In this document: positions 1 through 6,234 of the stretch, piece after piece
Position numbering within the stretch: the stretch's first letter is position 1
Layout: each line of letters starts with the position of its first letter
Origin: Planctomycetaceae bacterium
Lineage (GTDB): Bacteria > Planctomycetota > Planctomycetia > Planctomycetales > Planctomycetaceae
Length of the DNA stretch: 15,751 bases
Direction of reading: 5' to 3'
Assembly: GCA_016795125.1 (NCBI GenBank)
Contig: JAEUIG010000048.1
Location: 1 to 15,751 of the forward strand
Made by a program: the position numbers and the translations under genes
Notes under the pieces: generated by a model
What the model saw: the letters and a program-made list of their open reading frames with translations, nothing else
Database searches by the model: none
What the model was told of the DNA's origin: nothing

Positions 1-2
1 CG

Positions 3-326
3 CGAAAACGAGGCGAACCTTCAATCCCGGTCATTTACCAACACATCTACGACCAGATTGATTTCGAACTCCAAATCGACGACGTGCAGATCGTCATACT
101 CAAAGGGAGACGAAAATCCGGCGTCGAGGCAAACTTGTTGGGATTCTCGAACTACCACAAGTTGATCTGGCGGCTCGAACCACCTCAGCTGGAACGCGGT
201 CGGACTGATGGCTTTGTGGGACTCTGGATCCGCGACTGGCAGGTGTGGGTCGGCAGCTTTCAAGGTTTCACTGCGAGGATCGATCACCGAACGGGAGCGG
301 TGTTGGAGTCGATGTGGACAAAGTAG
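3..326 (+). CDS. C-terminal part of an unrecognised small protein
   Basis: This reading frame is open from the left edge of the window to a TAG at 324-326, giving at least 107 residues. No convincing start lies inside the window; a GTG at 84 is possible, but the codons before it also look coding, so the gene probably begins upstream. The protein is mixed charged and hydrophobic, rich in Trp and Tyr, with no signal peptide or membrane segment in the visible part. It ends in a run containing GFTARIDHRTG and a lysine terminus, the kind of ending seen in small compact conserved hypotheticals. I do not recognise the family and assign no function. The stop lies 53 bp before the eutA start on the same strand, so it could be co-transcribed with eutA, but nothing in the sequence ties it to ethanolamine metabolism. 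Confidence 0.5.
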   Translation, partial: RKRGEPSIPVIYQHIYDQIDFELQIDDVQIVILKGRRKSGVEANLLGFSNYHKLIWRLEPPQLERGRTDGFVGLWIRDWQVWVGSFQGFTARIDHRTGAVLESMWTK

Positions 327-379
327 GAGCACTATCGCACCCTGACGGTCGCGGCTGGTACTCCTCCTCTGACATCACA

Positions 380-1819
380 ATGGCCGAGCGCGTCACCCTC
401 ATCGGCCTGGATTTCGGCACGACGACCAGCAGTGCGGTGGTTGCCGAGGCCGATGTGTTGCGGAGCGCCGGGACTGGCCGCACCGAGTTCGGCGAGCTGA
501 CCGTGCGGTATCGGTCGGAGATGCGATTCACGCCGTTGTCCGGCGGCGAGCAACTCGACCTGGCGCAGCTGGAGACGTATCTCGACGACTGGTTCGTCGC
601 CGGAAATGTGCGGAGTGAGAACATTTTCGGTGGCGGCGCGTTGCTGACGGGACTCACCGCGCGGCGCGAGAATGCAGCGGCGCTCGTGGAGCTGATCCGG
701 CGGCGGCTCGGAGATGCGCTGATCGCCACGGCGGACGATCCGCGGCTGGAGTCGTGGCTGGCATTCATGGGGGGCTGCGCAGCGCTGTCGCGGTTTCATC
801 CCGAGCAACCGGTGCTCAATCTGGACATCGGCGGCGGGACGACGAACCTCGCACTAGGACTGAACGGCGAAGTGCTCGATACGGCGTGCCTGTTCATCGG
901 CGCGCGGCACATCCGGGTCGAACCGGGAACGTACCGGGTCACGGCGGTGTCCAGGTATGCGCGGGCGATGCTGGATCATCTCGGGATTCCCAGCGGCTTG
1001 GGGGATGTCCTCGGTCCGGAGGAGCGGGATGCGTATCTGGAGTTGAACATCGCGCTGCTGGAGCAAGCAACGGGCGCGAACGTTGTTGCAGATCAGACGA
1101 TTCATGAACTGGTGACGCAGGTCGGGTTTCGTCGAGATCGCCGGGGAGATGGGGAGCCGGTGATGTCGGGCGGGAGCCTGACCTACACGGGAGGCGTCGG
1201 CGAACTCATTTATGCACACGCGGCCGGATTGCCGTGGCCCGAGACGACGGCATTTGGCGATCTGGGGATCGACCTCGCGCAGCGAATCGTGGCGTCGCCG
1301 GTGCTTGGGCCCGACATCCATACGCATCGCCCGGCGTTTGCCGGTCGGGCGACGGCACTCGGGCTGATGCGACACTCGACGGAACTTTCCGGGAACACGC
1401 TGTATCTGCCGCGCCCGGAACTGCTGCCGCTCAAAGATGTGCCGATCTTCGGCGCGATCGACGTTGCGGTTTCGTTGGAGCACAGCGCATCGCTGCTGGA
1501 CCTGGTACGGCACAGCGCTCGTGGCGGGTGTCTGCTGGTGCGACTGGACTCAACCGCCGCGACGGATGTTCGCGAGACCGGACGCCGGATCGCAGCGGCA
1601 GCTGATGAAGTGAGCTTTCCGCCGGATCGGTTGCTGGTGCTGCTGGTACAGCACAACCTCGGCAAGGCCCTTGGGCAATACGTCACCGACTGGGGCAAGC
1701 GGCCGCTGAACCTGGTGGTCATCGACGAAGTTCCGTCCCGCGATGCCCAGTACGTCCGCATCGGCCGGCCGCATCGCGGGAACGTCCCGGTGTCGTTCTA
1801 TGGGCTGAACGACGTGTGA
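380..1819 (+). CDS. eutA: Ethanolamine ammonia-lyase reactivating factor EutA
   Basis: A 479-residue ASKHA-fold ATPase that reactivates ethanolamine ammonia-lyase by driving exchange of damaged cobalamin for fresh adenosylcobalamin. Visible motifs are the phosphate-1 loop DFGTTTSS (residues 11-18), the phosphate-2 loop DIGGGTTN (149-156), the adenosine-region SGGSLTYTGGVGE (263-275), the HNLGKALGQ segment (425-433) and the C-terminal VIDEVPSRDAQYVRIG stretch (447-462). The last closely resembles the end of E. coli EutA (467 residues), so the length is normal. I chose ATG 380 because homology begins at the next few residues; the frame extends upstream to 245, but that part overlaps the preceding gene and has no similarity. 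There is no clear Shine-Dalgarno before 380. The fused eutBC gene follows after 299 bp, which supports the assignment. It is not a diol dehydratase reactivase, which is larger and has a different C-terminal half. Confidence 0.93.
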   Translation: MAERVTLIGLDFGTTTSSAVVAEADVLRSAGTGRTEFGELTVRYRSEMRFTPLSGGEQLDLAQLETYLDDWFVAGNVRSENIFGGGALLTGLTARRENAAALVELIRRRLGDALIATADDPRLESWLAFMGGCAALSRFHPEQPVLNLDIGGGTTNLALGLNGEVLDTACLFIGARHIRVEPGTYRVTAVSRYARAMLDHLGIPSGLGDVLGPEERDAYLELNIALLEQATGANVVADQTIHELVTQVGFRRDRRGDGEPVMSGGSLTYTGGVGELIYAHAAGLPWPETTAFGDLGIDLAQRIVASPVLGPDIHTHRPAFAGRATALGLMRHSTELSGNTLYLPRPELLPLKDVPIFGAIDVAVSLEHSASLLDLVRHSARGGCLLVRLDSTAATDVRETGRRIAAAADEVSFPPDRLLVLLVQHNLGKALGQYVTDWGKRPLNLVVIDEVPSRDAQYVRIGRPHRGNVPVSFYGLNDV

Positions 1820-1837
1820 TTGGCAATGAACGAAGGG

Positions 1838-1939
1838 AACCGCGAAAACGGCAAAAAGGCGGAGCTGCTGATGACGTCTCACAGAGCGAAGCACGATCAA
1901 ATCAATCGTTTTTTGCTGCTTTCGTGCCTTTCGCGGTTT
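1838..1939. repeat. Imperfect inverted repeat after eutA
   Basis: AACCGCGAAA at 1838-1847 is perfectly mirrored by TTTCGCGGTT at 1930-1939. Looser pairing continues inward between the A-rich run near 1851-1857 and the T-rich run near 1910-1916. The right arm, read on the - strand, closely matches the stretch at 6123-6140, so this is a dispersed motif. It may end eutA transcripts, or it may simply be a mobile extragenic element. Only the inverted pairing is seen directly. Confidence 0.5.
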
Positions 1940-1977
1940 AACACATTGCAGAGACTTCATGGTCGAGTGCGAGGTCT

Positions 1978-2007
1978 GTCTGCGATCCTTGCGAGGTGTG
2001 GTATCAT
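1978..2007 (+). promoter_or_regulatory. Candidate eutBC promoter
   Basis: TATCAT at 2002-2007, preceded by TGG, resembles an extended -10 box about 112 bp before the eutBC start. No convincing -35 box lies at the right spacing. The same TATCAT hexamer sits upstream of cca at 4816. This is a weak call based on one hexamer. If it is real, the eutBC leader is about 100 nt and contains the pyrimidine-rich tract at 2061-2118. Confidence 0.25.
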
Positions 2008-2060
2008 CGCGGTGAGGCAGTGCTCGCCCGCAGGACCGTCGAATCCGAACTGGAACCCGG

Positions 2061-2118
2061 TCTCCCGTCGCCTCTGTTTCCTCCGTTGCCTCCTGTTTGT
2101 CCTTTCATTCCCACCGTC
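2061..2118 (+). other. Pyrimidine-rich leader without Shine-Dalgarno before eutBC
   Basis: Only 10 of the 58 bases immediately before the eutBC ATG are purines, and short CCTC/TTTC/CTCC units recur. No GGAG-like ribosome-binding sequence is present. The rest of the 299-bp gap after eutA contains the inverted repeat at 1838-1939 and the candidate promoter near 2002. I see no cobalamin riboswitch. Confidence 0.6.
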
Positions 2119-4305
2119 ATGCGTGCACTGACCCCACTGGACGTCATCCGGGTTCCTGCTCCTCGACCGGACGAGACCTACACCCACCGCTGTTTTGACC
2201 GCGTCGTGAAGTTCACGGGTCTCAAGCAGCTCCTCGGGACCGCGGACTACAGCAAGGCCGGCGATCGGCATGCCGGACTGGCGGCCGAGTCCGATACCGC
2301 CCGCGAGTCGGCCCGCGCGATCCTGTCGGACCTGACGCTGCAGCATCTCTACGACCATCCGCTGACCGACAACGACGGCCGCGTCGATAGCGTGATGCGT
2401 GTCAGTTACGACATCGATCTCGGTATCTTCGGCGAGATTGCCGGCATGACGTTCGGCGAGTTCAAGGACCATCTGCTGCGATCAGGCGGCGCGGAGATCA
2501 AGCGCGTGACGCGCGGGCTGACGGCCGTGATGGCGGCGGCAGTCGCCAAGCTCTGCGACGTCCACGAACTGATCGCGATTCCGCGCAAGATCAACGTCCC
2601 GAGCACAGCGCGCACGTCCCTCGGCGCGCCCGGTACGCTCTCCTCGAGATTGCAGCCGAACCATCCGACCGACGATCTCCGCGGCATCACCCTGCTCTGC
2701 TACTGGGGTCTGTCCCTCGGTTCGGGCGATCAGCTGATCGGCGTGAACCCGGCGATCGACACTGTCGACAGCGTGTCGCGCGTCTTGCACCGGCTCGATG
2801 CCATCCGTCGCCAGACCGGCGCACCGACGCAGATCTGCGTGCTGTCGCACATCAAAACGCAGATGGCCAGCCTGGAGCGCGGCGCACCGGTTGAAATCCT
2901 GTTCCAGAGCCTCGCCGGCACCGAGAACACAAATCTCCACGAGTTCGACATCACCGTCGATCTCCTCGATCGCGGTTACCGGCTGATGCAGGAGCGCGGC
3001 CCGCTGAAGGACATCGCCCCGCAGTGCATGTACTTCGAGACCGGACAGGGGAGCGAGTTTACCTACGGCCGGCACAACGGGATCGACATGACGACCTGCG
3101 AGGCGCTCTGCTACGGCCTCGCGCGTCGGTACGACCCGTTCATGGTCAACAACGTCACCGGCTTCATCGGCCCGGAGACTCACCTGGACGGCATGGAGAT
3201 GATCATCGCCAACCTGCAGGACCACTTCATGGGCAAGCTGCTCGGCTGCCCGATGGGCATGGGGTCGTGCTACACGCTGCACTCCGACATCACGCTGGAG
3301 GCGCAGCAGATGGTGACGGAAATGCTCACCGCCGCCGGTGCGAACTACTTCATGGATGTCGCCCTGAACACCGACCGCATGCTGGCGTACTTCGACACGA
3401 GCGCCCACGACAACCAGACGCTTCGTGAAGTGCACAACAAGCGTCCCGGCGCCGAGTATCTCGAATGGGGCCTCTCGCGCGGCATTTTTGCGTACGACGA
3501 ACACCGCAACGTCGTTCGCGGTCCCACCTGGGGCAACCCGCGCCAGTTCTGCGCCTCAGACGAGGAGTTCGACGAACTCTGGTCCTCCACGCCCGCGATG
3601 TACGGTCTCGACAGCGCCGGACCGCGTCCGGCGAATGCCGTCAGCCGGGAGACGCGGCTCAACCAGGAAGTCGGCCGCGAGGCGATTCATTCAGAACTGC
3701 GGATCGACGATCTCAACCGCGTCGTTGAGTTCCGTTCGATCGTCACCGGCGCGACGAGTAAAGAGTCGCATCTCAGTTCGCCAAGCCGCGGCGCGCAGCT
3801 CAGTGCGGAGAGTGCCGCATCGTTGTCGGCCGAGGATCACACCGTCCAGATTCTGGTGTCCGACGGTCTCAGTTCCGAGGCGGTCCATCACAACATCCCG
3901 GACCTGCTGCCAGTGCTGCTGGACGGCCTCGCGGGTCGGGGAATCAGCGTCGGCCGGCCCCTGCTCGCTCAGTATGGGCGCGTGAAGCTCGCGGAGCCGA
4001 TCGCCGAGAGACTCGGAGCGCAGGTGGTCGTGCACCTCATCGGCGAACGACCGGGCGGCGACGCGCAGGCCTCGCGCAGCCTGTCGGCGTACATTCTGTA
4101 CCGGCTCACCGATCCGAATGCCCAGCAGGCCGCGGCGGCCTTCAACGGCAATCCGCAGATTCGCTGCGAGTACACCGTGATTTCGAATATCTACGGCGGC
4201 GGGCTGCCGCCGGCCGAAGCGGCCGCGGTGATCCTGGAGAAGGTCGGCGACATCCTCGAACACCGGGCTGCCGGGAACCGGCTGGAATCGCTGGTGAAGG
4301 GATAA
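2119..4305 (+). CDS. eutBC: Fused ethanolamine ammonia-lyase, EutB-EutC single chain
   Basis: A 728-residue adenosylcobalamin-dependent lyase predicted to convert ethanolamine to acetaldehyde and ammonia. Residues about 17-475 match EutB, the TIM-barrel catalytic subunit: SSRLQPN (175-181), IGVNP (207-211), YFETGQGS (305-312), GFIGPE (348-353) and HFMGK (369-373). Residues about 485-725 match EutC, the cobalamin-binding partner: AGPRP (500-504), VSDGLS (580-585), YGRVK (619-623), GERPG (642-646) and ISNIYGGG (688-695). These are normally two genes; here one continuous frame joins them with almost no linker, and about 65-70 N-terminal EutC residues are missing. By comparison with recalled E. 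coli EutB, Arg160, Gln162, Asn193, Glu287, Phe329 and Met392 are kept (177, 179, 210, 307, 349, 412), but Asp362 is Gly382. The ATG at 2119 is preferred over an in-frame ATG at 1996 because the intervening codons are proline-rich and unlike EutB. eutA lies upstream. Confidence 0.93.
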   Translation: MRALTPLDVIRVPAPRPDETYTHRCFDRVVKFTGLKQLLGTADYSKAGDRHAGLAAESDTARESARAILSDLTLQHLYDHPLTDNDGRVDSVMRVSYDIDLGIFGEIAGMTFGEFKDHLLRSGGAEIKRVTRGLTAVMAAAVAKLCDVHELIAIPRKINVPSTARTSLGAPGTLSSRLQPNHPTDDLRGITLLCYWGLSLGSGDQLIGVNPAIDTVDSVSRVLHRLDAIRRQTGAPTQICVLSHIKTQMASLERGAPVEILFQSLAGTENTNLHEFDITVDLLDRGYRLMQERGPLKDIAPQCMYFETGQGSEFTYGRHNGIDMTTCEALCYGLARRYDPFMVNNVTGFIGPETHLDGMEMIIANLQDHFMGKLLGCPMGMGSCYTLHSDITLEAQQMVTEMLTAAGANYFMDVALNTDRMLAYFDTSAHDNQTLREVHNKRPGAEYLEWGLSRGIFAYDEHRNVVRGPTWGNPRQFCASDEEFDELWSSTPAMYGLDSAGPRPANAVSRETRLNQEVGREAIHSELRIDDLNRVVEFRSIVTGATSKESHLSSPSRGAQLSAESAASLSAEDHTVQILVSDGLSSEAVHHNIPDLLPVLLDGLAGRGISVGRPLLAQYGRVKLAEPIAERLGAQVVVHLIGERPGGDAQASRSLSAYILYRLTDPNAQQAAAAFNGNPQIRCEYTVISNIYGGGLPPAEAAAVILEKVGDILEHRAAGNRLESLVKG

Positions 4306-4348
4306 CGCGTGGAGCTTCGGATTTGAGCCCCTCGGAGATCCGGCGCTG

Positions 4349-4371
4349 GCCACGGGGTTCTACCCCGTGGC
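4349..4371. terminator. Palindrome between convergent genes, CCACGGGG family copy 1
   Basis: Perfect 9-bp arms GCCACGGGG (4349-4357) and CCCCGTGGC (4363-4371) with a 5-nt loop. It lies between the end of eutBC (4305) and the end of the convergent small gene (4386), so it could terminate both. No T-run follows on either strand. The same arms recur twice at 6166-6223, so this is a repeat family as well as a hairpin. Confidence 0.55.
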
Positions 4372-4385
4372 TCAGGCGAACCCGC

Positions 4386-4616
4386 TTACTCTTCGCTGCC
4401 TTCTTCCGCAGCCGACGCGCCGCGGCTGTGCCAGGCGTCGGAGCTGCGGAGCCGGCGGCGGATCTGGCGGCGGTGGGCTTCGCTCTTTCGCCAGGCTGCA
4501 TTTGAGCTGAGATCGTCCTGGGCGACTCCGGCCGCCGCCAGGGCCTTCTCGCAGGCCGCCAGCTGCGCATCCGCACGCTCCAGTTGCCCTTCCAGCACTT
4601 CTCGATTAAGTCCCAT
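4386..4616 (-). CDS. Small coiled-coil protein of unknown function
   Basis: A 76-residue protein starting MGLNREVLEG. Residues about 4-29 have the leucine/alanine and charged spacing of a coiled coil (LEGQLERADAQLAACEKALA), followed by a basic stretch around AWRKSEAHRRQIRRRL (41-56) and an acidic tail. No signal peptide or membrane segment is visible. The ATG at 4616 is chosen over an upstream in-frame ATG at 4718 because AGGA lies 10 nt before it (4627-4630) and because the longer version would run into the inverted repeat at 4710. Small proteins of this build (N-terminal MGLNRE, coiled coil, basic AWR segment) seem familiar from planctomycete genomes, but I know no function. It converges with eutBC and diverges from cca. 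Confidence 0.6.
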   Translation of the reverse strand: MGLNREVLEGQLERADAQLAACEKALAAAGVAQDDLSSNAAWRKSEAHRRQIRRRLRSSDAWHSRGASAAEEGSEE

Positions 4617-4709
4617 TGTCACGTGATCCTGTTCGCTGTTGCGTGTGTCTGTTGATGGCAGGGGCGGGATTCTGGCAGACCGGCGGAGAAGGTGCAACAG
4701 GAAGCAGCG

Positions 4710-4801
4710 GTCAGCCATCAGCTTTCAGCGAGCAGAATGGGTCGTATCGAGTCGTCTCAACATGCGGCCGCGACGCTGATTGCTGAAAGCTGATGGCTGA
4801 C
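4710..4801. repeat. Long inverted repeat in a divergent upstream region
   Basis: The 20 bases at 4710-4729 are the exact reverse complement of 4782-4801. Pairing continues inward so that 26-bp arms (4710-4735 and 4776-4801) have 24 Watson-Crick pairs, one wobble and one mismatch around a 40-nt loop. The core word is GCTGAAAGCTGATGGCTGA. It sits between the divergent starts of the small - strand gene (4616) and cca (4828). No clear flanking target-site duplication was seen. Confidence 0.85.
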
Positions 4802-4815
4802 TGGTCAATGCAAGC

Positions 4816-4821
4816 TATCAT
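4816..4821 (+). promoter_or_regulatory. Candidate -10 box directly before cca
   Basis: TATCAT ends only 6 nt before the cca ATG at 4828. If used, transcription would start at or next to the start codon, giving a leaderless message, which would fit the missing Shine-Dalgarno. No good -35 box is visible and the region upstream is the inverted-repeat arm. Weak evidence. Confidence 0.25.
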
Positions 4822-4827
4822 GATCCC

Positions 4828-6117
4828 ATGTCGGCAGCCGAACCCGCCCGCAATTTTGCCACGGCCGTTGTGCAGAAACTGCATGATGCGGGGCATGTTG
4901 CGCTATTTGCGGGGGGGTGCGTCCGCGACCTGCTGATGGGGCGGCAACCGCAGGACTATGACGTCGCAACCGACGCCCGGCCGGACCAGGTCCGCGAGCT
5001 GTTCGGCCACCGGAAGACGCTGGCCGTTGGCGAGAGTTTCGGCGTGGTGATCGTGCTCGGCCCGCGGGTTGAGGGGCAGCACCTCAAAGTGGAAACGGCG
5101 ACGTTCCGCAGCGAGGGGGCGTACCTCGACGGGCGGCGACCCGATCCCGACCAGATCCGCTTCACAACCGCCGAGGAAGACGCGCGGCGGCGCGACTTCA
5201 CTATCAATGGGATGTTCTACGATCCGCTGGCCGGGGAAGTCCGCGACTACGTGGGCGGCGAACCGGACGTTCGAGCGGGAATCATTCGCGCCATCGGCCG
5301 GCCACAGGACCGGATGCAGGAAGACAAGCTGCGGATGCTGCGCGCCATCCGTTTTGCCGCGACGCTGGACTTCGAGATTGAACCGGCGACGGCCGATGCG
5401 GTCCAGGAAATGGCGCCGCAGCTGACGGTCGTCAGCGTCGAACGCATCACGCAGGAGTTGACGAAGATGCTCGTCAACCGGCACCGCCGCCGCGCGGTCC
5501 GGCTGGCGCAGCAGCTGGCGTTGCTGCCGGTCATGCTGCCAGAGATCGCGGATCAGGCGGCGGCGGACAATCCGGGACCGTGGACGCACATTCTCGATAT
5601 GCTCGATGGCCTCGAGACGCCGGGTTTCGAGCTGGCACTGGCGACGTTGCTGCAGCGATTGCCGGCATCCGGCAGCGGGAAGCGCGATCGGGACCGCGCG
5701 GGAACCGTGACGGCAATCACGCGCCGATTGCGGTTGTCGAACGAACAGGGAGAGCGAGTGGTGTGGCTGGTCGCACATCAACAGGACCTGGCCGAAGCAC
5801 CGCAATTGCCGGCGGCGAGGCTTAAGCGCGTGCTGTCGCATCCGTTCGCCGGCGATCTGCTGGCGTTCATGCGGGCGGACGTGCGCGCCCGGCGCGGCGA
5901 TGCGACAACCGTCGAATTCGTCGAGCGATACCTGGCCGAGACGCCGGCGGACGTGCTCAATCCGCCGCCGCTGGTGACCGGGGCCGACCTGATCGCGCTG
6001 GGCTTAAAGCCGGGACCGGACTTCCAGTCGCTGCTGGAACGCCTGCGCGATGAACAGCTCGAAGGCCGCGTGACGACGAAGGACGGGGCAATCGCTCTGG
6101 TACGAACGTGGATTTGA
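4828..6117 (+). CDS. cca: CCA-adding enzyme / poly(A) polymerase family tRNA nucleotidyltransferase
   Basis: A 429-residue class II nucleotidyltransferase that adds or repairs the 3' CCA end of tRNAs; some family members instead make poly(A) tails or split the C- and A-adding jobs. Seen in order: the GG-C-VRD motif (29-34), the metal-binding DYD (43-45), the RRDFTING motif (121-128), the EDKLRMLRAIRFA helix (165-177), and a C-terminal domain with VTGADLIALGLKPGPDF (383-399) and LEGRVTTKDGA (411-421). The middle region where many bacterial relatives carry an HD phosphohydrolase domain is recognisable (WTHILDML, 252-259), but the expected LLHD pair reads LLQR (274-277), so that activity is probably lost. 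The start at 4828 gives a normal N-terminus; no Shine-Dalgarno is present. It diverges from the small gene at 4386-4616. Whether it adds CCA, only A, or poly(A) cannot be told here. Confidence 0.9.
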   Translation: MSAAEPARNFATAVVQKLHDAGHVALFAGGCVRDLLMGRQPQDYDVATDARPDQVRELFGHRKTLAVGESFGVVIVLGPRVEGQHLKVETATFRSEGAYLDGRRPDPDQIRFTTAEEDARRRDFTINGMFYDPLAGEVRDYVGGEPDVRAGIIRAIGRPQDRMQEDKLRMLRAIRFAATLDFEIEPATADAVQEMAPQLTVVSVERITQELTKMLVNRHRRRAVRLAQQLALLPVMLPEIADQAAADNPGPWTHILDMLDGLETPGFELALATLLQRLPASGSGKRDRDRAGTVTAITRRLRLSNEQGERVVWLVAHQQDLAEAPQLPAARLKRVLSHPFAGDLLAFMRADVRARRGDATTVEFVERYLAETPADVLNPPPLVTGADLIALGLKPGPDFQSLLERLRDEQLEGRVTTKDGAIALVRTWI

Positions 6118-6122
6118 GCAGA

Positions 6123-6140
6123 AACCACGAAAGGCGCGGA
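6123..6140. repeat. Dispersed AACCACGAAAGGC motif
   Basis: AACCACGAAAGGCGCGGA starts six bases after the cca stop. It matches, with three differences, the reverse complement of 1922-1939 behind eutA. Both copies lie just downstream of a gene. The motif resembles short extragenic repeats rather than a protein site. Confidence 0.4.
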
Positions 6141-6165
6141 AGCGGCGAAACGACGTTGCTACTGT

Positions 6166-6223
6166 GCCACGGGGTTTATCCCCGTGGGAGTGCGTCTCCG
6201 GCCACGGGGATAAACCCCGTGGC
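6166..6223. terminator. Two opposed CCACGGGG palindromes between convergent cca and menC-like genes
   Basis: Two hairpins stand side by side: 6166-6187 and 6201-6223. Each has GCCACGGGG / CCCCGTGG(C) arms around a short AT loop (TTTAT or ATAAA). The second is the reverse complement of the first, so the whole 58 bp can also fold as one long palindrome. cca ends at 6117 on the + strand and the racemase/synthase gene ends at 6235 on the - strand, so this is the natural place for a two-way terminator. A short T-run (TTTT, 6227-6230) follows on the + strand. Confidence 0.6.
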
Positions 6224-6234
6224 TCATTTTCGTC

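Noticed and set aside
245..379. Extended EutA start at 245
   Set aside because: It overlaps the preceding partial gene and adds residues unlike the EutA N-terminus, whose nucleotide-binding loop begins just after ATG 380.
1996..2118. In-frame upstream extension of eutBC from ATG 1996
   Set aside because: The 41 extra residues are proline-rich, come from a pyrimidine tract, match nothing in EutB and lack a ribosome-binding site. Homology starts after the ATG at 2119.
1820..2118. Cobalamin riboswitch before eutBC
   Set aside because: I looked for a B12-box-like conserved core and paired stems; only a simple inverted repeat and a pyrimidine tract are present.
2482..3504. 340-codon - strand frame opposite eutBC
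   Set aside because: It mirrors the well-supported EutB region, with no motif or start signal of its own.
4903..5841. 312-codon - strand frame opposite cca
   Set aside because: It is a shadow of the nucleotidyltransferase gene; the composition is dominated by Arg and Gln without recognisable domains.
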